A stretch of DNA of 64,000 bases from Photobacterium damselae. GTDB taxonomy: Bacteria > Pseudomonadota > Gammaproteobacteria > Enterobacterales > Vibrionaceae. Shown one piece after another: positions 56,596 to 64,000 of this stretch; the stretch's first letter is position 1, and the number at the start of each line of letters is the position of its first letter. Both the position numbers and the translations under genes were made by a program. The stretch lies in contig NZ_PYOG01000004.1 of assembly GCF_003026815.1 (NCBI RefSeq), forward strand, positions 62,001 to 126,000. Direction: 5' to 3'. A model generated the notes under the pieces. It was not told the DNA's origin and made no database searches. It worked only from the letters and a program-made list of their open reading frames with translations.

Positions 56596-58220
56596 CACTT
56601 CTGCTCCAGGGATCGATTAACCAAAATAAGCGGGACTAACCCTACTAAAATTAACAAAATTGCGGGCAACGCAGCGAGCTCCAAATGTTCATCAGAAGCG
56701 TAATTAAAGACATAAGTCGCCAAGGTTTCAAAATTGAAAGGACGCAATAATAGTGCTGCATTCAACTCTTTCATCGACTCAATGAAAACCAAAATAACGG
56801 CAATCAAACAGCCGCGACGAACCAGAGGAAAATGAACACGTCGTAACATTTTAAATGATGCCACACCCATGGTTTTTGATGCCATATCCAAAGATGGTGA
56901 GACTTTCGCTAAACTACTTTCAATACTGCCAATCGCCACCGCGGAAAAGCGCACCACAAAGGCAAAAATCATTGCAAACATGGACCCCGATAAGATAAGC
57001 CCTGGCCGTCCCCATTCCAGCGATTTTGCAACATCATTAATAAAATGATCCGCCCCTGTGAGAGGAATCATAACGCCGATGGCTAACACGGTCCCGGGTA
57101 CAGCATATCCCATAGAAGCAAGACGAATTGGAACCGTATTAAATTTACTCGGTACCAAACGATGAGAAAAGTTCACCAATAGAGCAATAAACAGAGCAAT
57201 CACTGCAGCCACAATAGAGACGACGAAGCTGTTAATACTGTACTGCCGAAATGCCTCTGTCCAACTTTGACCGAAATAGGTCCATGCATAGTCGGCTAAC
57301 TGTAGCATTGGCAGAATAAAAGCAACGGTGACCAATCCCCAACACCAAATAACCGCTAACCACTTCTTCCATCCGGTTAATGTGTAGCGAACACTATCAC
57401 TACCATTTAGCTGCTGTTGAAACAGTTTTTGCTTACGGCGACTAAAACGCTCTGCACTGATCAAAATAAAAATAACCACCAGCATCAGTGCTGAGATTTT
57501 TGCTGCCGCATGAAGATTCGAGTATCCCAACCAGGTGTCATAAACCGCAGTTGTTAACGTGTTAACTGCAAAGTAGCTAACTGTACCAAAATCCCCTAGC
57601 GTCTCCATCGCAACCAAAGAAACACCAACCGCAATAGCAGGACGAACCAAAGGTAAAGAGACTCGACAGAAACTTTGCCACGGATTACAACGCAATAGGC
57701 GGGCAGATTGTAATAAGCTAACACTCTGCTCCATAAAAGCTGCGCGTACTAACAAATAAATATACGGATACAGCACTAACGCTAAAACAAAACACGCTCC
57801 ACCAATGGAGCGAAAATTTGGAAACCAATATTCGGCCGCGGTTTGCCAACCAAAGAGATCTCGTAAAAAGATCTGAATAGGTCCTGCGTAATCAAACCAG
57901 TCAGTATAAATATAGCCAACAATATAGCCTGGCATCGCAAGCGGTAAGACCAAAGCCCACTGCAGAGTCTTTTCTGAAGGCACCTTACACATTGCCATGA
58001 TCCAAGCAGATGGCACACCAAATAATAAAGCAAGAACAACGGTACCAACTACGACCCAAAACGTATTGGCAAGATAAGTCGGCATAACCGTATTAAGAAG
58101 ATGAGAGAAAACTTGGTCCGATTGACCCAGTGCGGTAAAAAAAATTGCCAAGATAGGCAAAACCAGCAGTAGAGATAAGCTCCAACTGCTGGTCTGCCAG
58201 AATAAAAATTTTTCTTTCAT
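56595..58220 (-). CDS. fbpB: Ferric iron ABC transporter permease FbpB
   Basis: 541 residues from the ATG at 58220 (an in-frame TTG at 58229 is less likely). Two fused permease modules with about 12 membrane helices, each with a binding-protein-dependent transport motif (MAMPGYIVGYIY region and YAVPGTVLAIG). This double-permease layout is typical of the Fbp/Sfu ferric family. Confidence 0.93.
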   Translation of the reverse strand: MKEKFLFWQTSSWSLSLLLVLPILAIFFTALGQSDQVFSHLLNTVMPTYLANTFWVVVGTVVLALLFGVPSAWIMAMCKVPSEKTLQWALVLPLAMPGYIVGYIYTDWFDYAGPIQIFLRDLFGWQTAAEYWFPNFRSIGGACFVLALVLYPYIYLLVRAAFMEQSVSLLQSARLLRCNPWQSFCRVSLPLVRPAIAVGVSLVAMETLGDFGTVSYFAVNTLTTAVYDTWLGYSNLHAAAKISALMLVVIFILISAERFSRRKQKLFQQQLNGSDSVRYTLTGWKKWLAVIWCWGLVTVAFILPMLQLADYAWTYFGQSWTEAFRQYSINSFVVSIVAAVIALFIALLVNFSHRLVPSKFNTVPIRLASMGYAVPGTVLAIGVMIPLTGADHFINDVAKSLEWGRPGLILSGSMFAMIFAFVVRFSAVAIGSIESSLAKVSPSLDMASKTMGVASFKMLRRVHFPLVRRGCLIAVILVFIESMKELNAALLLRPFNFETLATYVFNYASDEHLELAALPAILLILVGLVPLILVNRSLEQK

Positions 58221-58338
58221 TGCAAACAACTTATGTCTTATTGAACCATCGCAGCACTAACCTATCCCTTAGCTATGGCCACTTATCGCATGGATGACCC
58301 TATCATATTATTCTGTTTTTATAAGACTGAAAAAACGC

Positions 58339-58371
58339 AAAAGAGGAGCTAAACACTCCTCTTTTTTGTAA
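58339..58371 (-). terminator. Hairpin between fbpA and fbpB
   Basis: AAAAGAGGAG (58339-58348) pairs with CTCCTCTTTT (58356-58365). On the minus strand the T-run is short, so it probably attenuates rather than stops, giving more FbpA than FbpBC. Confidence 0.7.
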
Positions 58372-58375
58372 CAAA

Positions 58376-59389
58376 TTACAGATCGAACTTGGTTTCATCT
58401 AACAGCTTAATAGCACTGTTATGATATTCAGCCACTTTCTCTAACGGTAATGTATCCGCTGTAAATTCGCCCCAAGACTCAACCAACTCTGAACGCTTCA
58501 CACCATTTTTAACTGGGTATTCATAGTTCACTTCAGCATACATCTGCTGAGCTTTATCACCAGTTAAAAACTCCATTAGCTTGGTCGCATTGGCTTTATT
58601 TGGTGCGTATTTCGCCATTGCCATACCGCTAACGTTAACATGCGTACCATTCGCTTTTTGACCTGGGAAATCAATGTATACCGCTTCTGCCCATGCTTTT
58701 TGCTCAGGATCATTGATCATCTTGCCTAGGTAGTAACTGTTACCAATCGCAAGGTCACACAAACCTTCTTTTACCGCTTTTACTTGAGCACGGTCATTAC
58801 CTTGAGGTTTACGCGCAAGATTTGCTTTTACCCCTTCTAGCCACTGCTTAGTTTCTGCTTCGCCATAATGAGCAATCATAGAAGAAACTAACGATACATT
58901 GTAAGGGTGCTTACCTGAGCGAGTACAAATCTTCCCTTTCCATTCTGGTTTTGCAAGATCGAGATAATCAAAAGATTCAGGTAATTGACCGACACGATCT
59001 TTTGATGAGTACACGTTACGAGCACGTAATGTAAGCGCAAACCACTCATCTTCAGAGTCTCGGTATTGTGCCGGTACATTTGCTTCAATCACTTTATTAT
59101 CAACCGCTTGAACTAGCTTTTTATCAGACAGTTCAACCAGACGACTAATATCTGTTGTTAACACCACATCTGCTGGGCTGTATTCACCTTCTTGCTGTAG
59201 TTTCTCTGCCAATCCTTCTTTTGCAAACTTAACATTAACTTTAATGCCTGTTTCCTTAGTGAATTCTTTAAACATTGGCTCAACCAAAAATGGCTGACGG
59301 TAAGAGTAAACATTGACTTCTTCGGCTGCTGTTGCCATTTGTGGTACAGCTAGACCAGCCAGAATCGCAGAAGCTAACAGTTTTTTCAT
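58376..59389 (-). CDS. fbpA: Periplasmic ferric iron-binding protein FbpA
   Basis: 337 residues with a signal peptide (cleavage after about MATAA, residue 21). The iron-binding double tyrosine is visible in IGNSYYLGKM. NVYSYRQPFL and ADVVLTTDI are typical of ferric-binding proteins. It hands Fe3+ to FbpBC. A Fur box is at 59412-59430. The hairpin after it explains a likely excess of this subunit. Confidence 0.96.
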   Translation of the reverse strand: MKKLLASAILAGLAVPQMATAAEEVNVYSYRQPFLVEPMFKEFTKETGIKVNVKFAKEGLAEKLQQEGEYSPADVVLTTDISRLVELSDKKLVQAVDNKVIEANVPAQYRDSEDEWFALTLRARNVYSSKDRVGQLPESFDYLDLAKPEWKGKICTRSGKHPYNVSLVSSMIAHYGEAETKQWLEGVKANLARKPQGNDRAQVKAVKEGLCDLAIGNSYYLGKMINDPEQKAWAEAVYIDFPGQKANGTHVNVSGMAMAKYAPNKANATKLMEFLTGDKAQQMYAEVNYEYPVKNGVKRSELVESWGEFTADTLPLEKVAEYHNSAIKLLDETKFDL

Positions 59390-59411
59390 TGAGAAATCCC
59401 TTAATGCAAAA

Positions 59412-59430
59412 TGTAATGATAATAGTTATC
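59412..59430 (-). promoter_or_regulatory. Fur box upstream of fbpA
   Basis: TGTAATGATAATAGTTATC matches 15 of 19 positions of the Fur consensus GATAATGATAATCATTATC, and it sits 23 bp before the fbpA start, which implies iron repression. Confidence 0.8.
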
Positions 59431-59493
59431 AATTTCTGTCCGATTATACTTAGCCGAAAATGCAAAACAAGACTCAGAAACATTTAAACACAA

Positions 59494-59525
59494 AAAAGCA
59501 CGACCATTTTAAGCCGTGCTTTTCA
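59494..59525 (-). terminator. Terminator of glnK-amtB
   Basis: AAAAGCACG pairs with CGTGCTTTT around a 12-nt loop; on the minus strand it ends in TTTTTTG. Confidence 0.78.
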
Positions 59526-59579
59526 AAGTTGTGATCTGTATATATGTTATAGAGTGACTATAAGACCTTATTGTTTATA

Positions 59580-60809
59580 CTATTTAACGCTCACAAACTC
59601 CGGATAAGCGTCGATACCACAATCATGAACATCCATACCTTCAAGCTCTTCATCTTCTGAAACTCGAATACCTAAAGTCAGTTTTAAAATGCCCCATACA
59701 GCAAAGCTCATTCCAAATACCCAACCAAAGATAACAGCAGCACCAAATAGCTGAGTCATAAAGCTGGCATCACCATTACTAAATGGCACAACTAACAGAC
59801 CAAACAGACCACATACACCATGTACTGAAATAGCACCAACAGGATCATCTACTTTAACTTTATCAAGAGCCACGATACTAAAGACCACTAAAGCTCCTGC
59901 TGCTACACCTATGGCCACGGCAACTAACGGCGATGGAGAAAGCGGGTCGGCGGTAATAGCAACCAAACCTGCCAGTGCCCCATTTAAAATCATGGTTAGA
60001 TCTGCTTTTCCCCAAGTAGTTTTACATACTAATAGTGCTGCTATTGCACCAGCTGCTGCAGCTGCATTTGTATTTAAGAAAATTTTCCCGACCGCCGTTG
60101 CATTTTCAAAGTCGGAAATCATCAGTTGAGAACCACCATTAAAGCCAAACCAACCAAACCACAGAATAAAGGTACCCAAGGTTGCTAATGGCATATTCGA
60201 ACCGGGAATTGGATAGATTTCACCATTTTTACCGTATTTACCTTTACGAGATCCTAGCAATAATACCCCTGCTAAAGCTGCAGAAGCACCAGCCATATGC
60301 ACAATGCCAGAGCCGGCAAAGTCACTAAATCCAGATTCAGATAAAAACCCACCGCCCCATGTCCAATACCCTTCTACCGGGTAAATAAAGGCAGTCATCA
60401 CCACAGAGAAAATTAAAAACGACCATAACTTCATACGTTCAGCTACTGCGCCAGAAACCACCGACATCGCGGTTGCAACAAACACAACTTGGAAGAAGAA
60501 GTCAGATTCTAGCGAGTGATCAGCATCAGGAGATTGCGAACCGATTAGCGTACCAATCGATGGGAAAAAGCCCCCTTCGCTATTATTGACGTACATAATG
60601 TTGTAGCCGACGACCAAAAAAGCGGTACAAGCAATGGCATACAAACAGATATTTTTCGTTAAGATTTCTGTGGTGTTTTTTGAGCGAACCAGTCCCGCCT
60701 CTAACATGGCAAATCCTGCCGCCATCCACATCACTAAGGCACCGGACATCAAAAAGAAAAACGTATCTAATGCATAACGTAGTTCGGTTACTGTCAGTGA
60801 TAATTCCAT
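59580..60809 (-). CDS. amtB: Ammonium transporter AmtB
   Basis: 409 residues from the ATG at 60809, with GGGAA upstream; a longer in-frame start at 60860 is less likely. Eleven or twelve membrane helices. The first helix starts near residue 14 without a cleaved signal peptide. Conserved AGSGIVHMAGASAAL and DPVGAISVHGVCG hold the twin-His pore and adjacent residues. GlnK would block it when nitrogen is plentiful. Confidence 0.95.
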   Translation of the reverse strand: MELSLTVTELRYALDTFFFLMSGALVMWMAAGFAMLEAGLVRSKNTTEILTKNICLYAIACTAFLVVGYNIMYVNNSEGGFFPSIGTLIGSQSPDADHSLESDFFFQVVFVATAMSVVSGAVAERMKLWSFLIFSVVMTAFIYPVEGYWTWGGGFLSESGFSDFAGSGIVHMAGASAALAGVLLLGSRKGKYGKNGEIYPIPGSNMPLATLGTFILWFGWFGFNGGSQLMISDFENATAVGKIFLNTNAAAAAGAIAALLVCKTTWGKADLTMILNGALAGLVAITADPLSPSPLVAVAIGVAAGALVVFSIVALDKVKVDDPVGAISVHGVCGLFGLLVVPFSNGDASFMTQLFGAAVIFGWVFGMSFAVWGILKLTLGIRVSEDEELEGMDVHDCGIDAYPEFVSVK

Positions 60810-60872
60810 AATACATTCCCTATTAACGGTTAATTCCAAGGTTACATTGAGCTGAGCCAAATCCGTAACGGC

Positions 60873-61238
<366 letters not shown>

Positions 61239-61254
61239 TTACAGTTATTTAACA

Positions 61255-61271
61255 AACAATGACTATGCCAA
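61255..61271 (-). promoter_or_regulatory. Sigma-54 promoter of glnK-amtB
   Basis: On the minus strand TTGGCATAGTCATTGTT has GG at -24 and, ten bases on, GT in place of GC at -12 (consensus TGGCACG-N4-TTGCA). It lies 44 bp before the glnK start. NtrC activation is inferred. Confidence 0.6.
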
Positions 61272-61323
61272 GTTTTTTTATTTATATATTTCATTACGTT
61301 AGAAAAAACAGAGCCCTTAAACG

Positions 61324-61355
61324 AAAAAGGGTGCACCATTACAGTGCACCCTTTT
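61324..61355 (-). terminator. Terminator of yacL
   Basis: AAAAGGGTGCAC pairs with GTGCACCCTTTT around a 7-nt loop; it separates yacL from glnK. Confidence 0.88.
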
Positions 61356-61392
61356 CCCTAAAATAACGCAATATTAACGTTATAAGATGATA

Positions 61393-61761
61393 TTAAAAAC
61401 GCTTCACAAACGCCTGCCATGCCAATAGCACTTGCTCTAAATCTTCAAAGCCACAGACAGAAATATTCTCTTCATCATAAAAATTCATATCCTCTTCAAG
61501 CTCAGTGTCATCTTCTGAGAAGAGGTAATTTGCCTGAACCAAGGCTTCATTATCTTGCAAACTTAAGGTTAACTCATCGCCAACTAGACGCCACTCTGCC
61601 GTGGTATTTTTTAACTGATGGATCTGGGCGACAATTTCATCGATTTTATCGCAATCTTTTTCAATCTCTTCACTTAACCAACGTCCAAGTACTTCGTGTC
61701 CCATTGAGAACACGGCGTGATAGCTACCATCCAAGGTATTTTTTTTAAAGTCGTAATCCAT
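61393..61761 (-). CDS. yacL: UPF0231 family protein YacL
   Basis: 122 residues as in E. coli. [15 protein letters not shown], and the acidic [19 protein letters not shown] tail match YacL. The function is unknown. It is divergent from cdaR with 55 bp between starts. Confidence 0.92.
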   Translation of the reverse strand: MDYDFKKNTLDGSYHAVFSMGHEVLGRWLSEEIEKDCDKIDEIVAQIHQLKNTTAEWRLVGDELTLSLQDNEALVQANYLFSEDDTELEEDMNFYDEENISVCGFEDLEQVLLAWQAFVKRF

Positions 61762-61816
61762 AGCTATCCTCTTGTATTATCTTTATGCCCTACCTCAACC
61801 AGCAGGATCTTGTGCC

Positions 61817-62974
61817 ATGCAACTAAATGCCACGATTGCACGACAAATTGTCGAACGTACGATGAAAATCATTCACCATTCCGTCAATGTAATGGACGAG
61901 CACGGACGAATTATAGGCTCAGGTGACCCATCTCGTCTCGCGCAACGACATGAAGGCGCAATTCTAGCACTGAATGATAATCGTGTGGTTGAAATTGATG
62001 CTCCCACAGCAATACAACTCAAAGGGGTCAAACCGGGGATCAATCTTCCCATCTTATTTAAGCAACATGTCATTGGCGTAGTCGGCATTTCAGGTCAACC
62101 CGATGACGTACGTAACTACGGTGAACTGGTTAAAATGACCGCCGAGTTGATTGTCGAACAAGCGGCATTGATGTCACAAATCCAATGGAATAAACGTCAT
62201 CGCGAAGAATTAGTCTTACAGCTGATTCAGCAAACAGAACTTAATGAAGAACAATTGCTCACTATCGCCGAACGCCTTGAACTGGATTTAAACCAGCCAC
62301 GAATTGCAGCTCTTGTGAAAGTGGTTCCGCAAGCGGGGAAACAGCTCTCCCTTGAACACCTGCAACATCTGGTTCATCTTCTTGAATATCCAGAACGTGA
62401 TAACCTGGTGGGGATAGCCTCAGTGTCTCGAAATGAAGTCGTTGTGCTAAAGCCAATCAAACTCGATAGTGATCACAAAGGTTGGTCGCGGGATCTCGAA
62501 CAAAAACGAGTTGATAAGCTGATCCGTCGTATCGCCAAAGAAGGCAATTTTACTATTCGAATAGCCCTCGGTGATTATTTTGCAGGACTTAATGGGCTTG
62601 CGAAATCCTTTATGACAGCCAAAGCAACCATGGAAACAGCTGACTTTTCCCATAACAGTAACCAAGTGCTCTTTTACCAAGACAACATTCTGCCAGTGTT
62701 ACTCAGTGGGTTAAAAGACGATACTTGGCGCTACCAACAGTTAAGCGCTCCACTGGAGTTATTAGCGCAACATGACCTTCGAGGGACTCTACTCAAAACT
62801 CTCAAGGTATATTTTGATCAAAATTGTGATTTAGCTCAAACCTGCCAAACGCTACATATTCACCGTAATACTCTTCGTTATCGTCTTGAAAAAATAGAAC
62901 AAGAAACTAAGTTAAATTTCAACAACATAGCAGATAAAACCCGACTCTATTTAGCAACTTTGTCACAAGCATAA
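61817..62974 (+). CDS. cdaR: CdaR-family (carbohydrate diacid) transcriptional regulator
   Basis: 385 residues from the ATG at 61817, with AGGA upstream (an in-frame ATG at 61772 is less likely). The N-terminal diacid-recognition domain has QIVERTMKIIHHSVNVMDEHG and GVVGISGQPDDVRNYGELVKMTAELIVEQ; the C-terminal PucR-type helix-turn-helix ends LHIHRNTLRYRLEKIEQ. In E. coli CdaR activates glucarate, galactarate and glycerate genes. The next gene is a GntP permease, so the likely role here is sugar-acid or glycerate uptake. Confidence 0.93.
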   Translation: MQLNATIARQIVERTMKIIHHSVNVMDEHGRIIGSGDPSRLAQRHEGAILALNDNRVVEIDAPTAIQLKGVKPGINLPILFKQHVIGVVGISGQPDDVRNYGELVKMTAELIVEQAALMSQIQWNKRHREELVLQLIQQTELNEEQLLTIAERLELDLNQPRIAALVKVVPQAGKQLSLEHLQHLVHLLEYPERDNLVGIASVSRNEVVVLKPIKLDSDHKGWSRDLEQKRVDKLIRRIAKEGNFTIRIALGDYFAGLNGLAKSFMTAKATMETADFSHNSNQVLFYQDNILPVLLSGLKDDTWRYQQLSAPLELLAQHDLRGTLLKTLKVYFDQNCDLAQTCQTLHIHRNTLRYRLEKIEQETKLNFNNIADKTRLYLATLSQA

Positions 62975-63105
62975 AAACCACAAACTGTGCATATGCACAA
63001 AAACAGCTGCTTTCTCTGGGTTATTTTTGTTGTTTCGCCTAAAGCTTAATTTATCGATGCCAAGTACAGTCGCAGCCACTGAATCACCTCTGACTGGAAA
63101 GGACA

Positions 63106-64000
63106 ATGGTAGAAGTATCCACATTAGGCGCAATCGCCGCATTAATTGTAGCTATCACTCTGATATTACGAAAAGTTCCACCTGCTTACGGCATGATTAT
63201 TGGTGCCCTAGTAGGTGGCGTTATTGGTGGCGTTTCGTTAACCGATACCGTGTCCCTAATGATTGGTGGCGCACAAGGTATTGTCACTGCGGTATTGCGA
63301 ATCCTTGCCGCCGGTGTGCTGGCAGGCGTATTGATTGAATCTGGCGCTGCTACCTCAATAGCCGAAACCATTGTCAAAAAAGTGGGTGAGACTCGCGCTC
63401 TATTAGCTCTGGCTCTTGCAACCATGATTCTAACGGCTGTTGGTGTATTTGTTGATGTTGCCGTTATTACCGTTGCACCTATTGCTCTGGCTATTGCACG
63501 TCGTGCCGATATTTCAAAAATGGCAATCTTGCTTGCGATGGTGGGTGGCGGTAAAGCCGGTAATGTGATGTCACCAAACCCAAACTCCATTGCGGCAGCT
63601 GATGCCTTTAACGTTCCCCTAACTTCCGTGATGGCAGCAGGTGTTATCCCAGGCTTGTGCGGTATGATTTTAGCTTACTTTATTGCCAAAAAACTGGTGA
63701 ACAAAGGCAGTAAAGTTCAAGAACACGAAGTAGTAGCAGTTGATATGAGTCGCTTACCGAGCTTTAAAGCCGCGATTGTTGCCCCATTAGTGGCTATTGC
63801 TCTGTTATCCCTTCGTCCTATTGCTGGTATTAATATCGACCCATTAATTGCACTGCCTCTAGGTGGTCTATTAGGTGCGATTGCCATGAAACGCCACCGT
63901 GATACCAACCACTTTGCGGTATCAGGATTAACCCGCATGGCACCTGTGGCCGTGATGTTACTCGGTACAGGTACACTAGCAGGTATTATTGCTAACTCAG
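63106..64000 (+). CDS. GntP-family gluconate/glycerate permease (3' partial)
   Basis: 298 residues are visible and the gene continues past the window. An AAAGGAC ribosome site precedes the ATG. Many membrane helices; LRILAAGVLAGVLIESGAA, the VGGGKAGNVMSPNPN motif and the NIDPLIALPLGGLLGAI repeat are typical of GntP. Substrate could be gluconate, glycerate or a related acid; the cdaR neighbour favours sugar acids. Garate/glycerate kinase may lie beyond the window edge. Confidence 0.9.
   Translation, partial: MVEVSTLGAIAALIVAITLILRKVPPAYGMIIGALVGGVIGGVSLTDTVSLMIGGAQGIVTAVLRILAAGVLAGVLIESGAATSIAETIVKKVGETRALLALALATMILTAVGVFVDVAVITVAPIALAIARRADISKMAILLAMVGGGKAGNVMSPNPNSIAAADAFNVPLTSVMAAGVIPGLCGMILAYFIAKKLVNKGSKVQEHEVVAVDMSRLPSFKAAIVAPLVAIALLSLRPIAGINIDPLIALPLGGLLGAIAMKRHRDTNHFAVSGLTRMAPVAVMLLGTGTLAGIIANS

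Noticed and set aside
61419..61748. 109-codon plus-strand ORF opposite yacL
   Set aside because: Antisense to a well-supported yacL gene, with no ribosome site or domain.
63186..63590. 134-codon minus-strand ORF near the right edge
   Set aside because: It is antisense to the GntP permease; its Ala/Thr/Ile-rich composition is what a reversed membrane-protein gene gives.

Overview
This window looks like chromosomal core-genome DNA from a member of the Vibrionaceae (Photobacterium or Vibrio type). The gene order matches gammaproteobacterial housekeeping blocks: ubiI-ubiH-ygfB-zapA-6S RNA-fau, rpiA/serA, tkt-epd-pgk-fba-mscS, metK-sprT-endA-rsmE-gshB-yqgE-ruvX, pilT-pilU, yggS-proC-yggT-yggU-rdgB-hemW, trmB-mutY-yggX, and dksA-gluQ-pcnB-folK-panB-panC. 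A V. harveyi LuxR/HapR-type TetR regulator lies divergent from hpt, which is typical of vibrios. The large array of tandem tRNA genes also fits; Photobacterium and Vibrio are known for such arrays. The genus call is inference.

Region 1-3.9 kb is the least conserved. It holds the tail of an unknown gene, a protein with four CxxC pairs, a LysR regulator, and a tight three-gene operon read leftward (DUF134 regulator, NifX-like cofactor protein, NqrM-like small membrane protein). A 540-bp intergenic stretch with two long palindromes follows, then a small unknown protein and gcvH. Region 4-9.5 kb has ubiquinone hydroxylases, ygfB, zapA, 6S RNA, fau and rpiA; pepP, usually between ygfB and ubiH, is missing. 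Region 9.7-21.2 kb has serA, a SIMPL-domain protein, a YbaK-like editing protein with a TTG start, mscS, central carbon genes and metK. Region 21.3-36.3 kb carries nuclease, rRNA and tRNA modification, glutathione, type IV pilus retraction, cofactor and repair genes.

Region 36.5-39.7 kb contains 18 tRNA genes in two near-identical nine-gene arrays. Each array is (Phe-Asn-Thr) x 3 with its own strong promoter and terminator. The arrays flank one orphan gene for a predicted secreted protein. Region 39.9-54.7 kb has mrcB (PBP1B), hrpB, sfsA, dksA, gluQ, pcnB (probably starting at AUU), folK, panB, panC, an ABC-2 exporter, carbonic anhydrase and hpt. Region 54.9-64 kb has the quorum-sensing regulator, a Fur-controlled ferric iron ABC transporter (fbpABC), a sigma-54-type glnK-amtB operon, yacL, cdaR and the start of a GntP permease that runs off the window.

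Several regulatory sites can be read directly: MetJ boxes before metK, a Fur box before fbpA, a sigma-54 promoter before glnK, a LexA-like box in the presumed mrcB promoter, and near-consensus PurR/LacI-type operators before rpiA, tkt and fbaA. I see no CRISPR array, prophage, transposase or defence island. The most unusual structures are the duplicated tRNA arrays and the intergenic palindromes.
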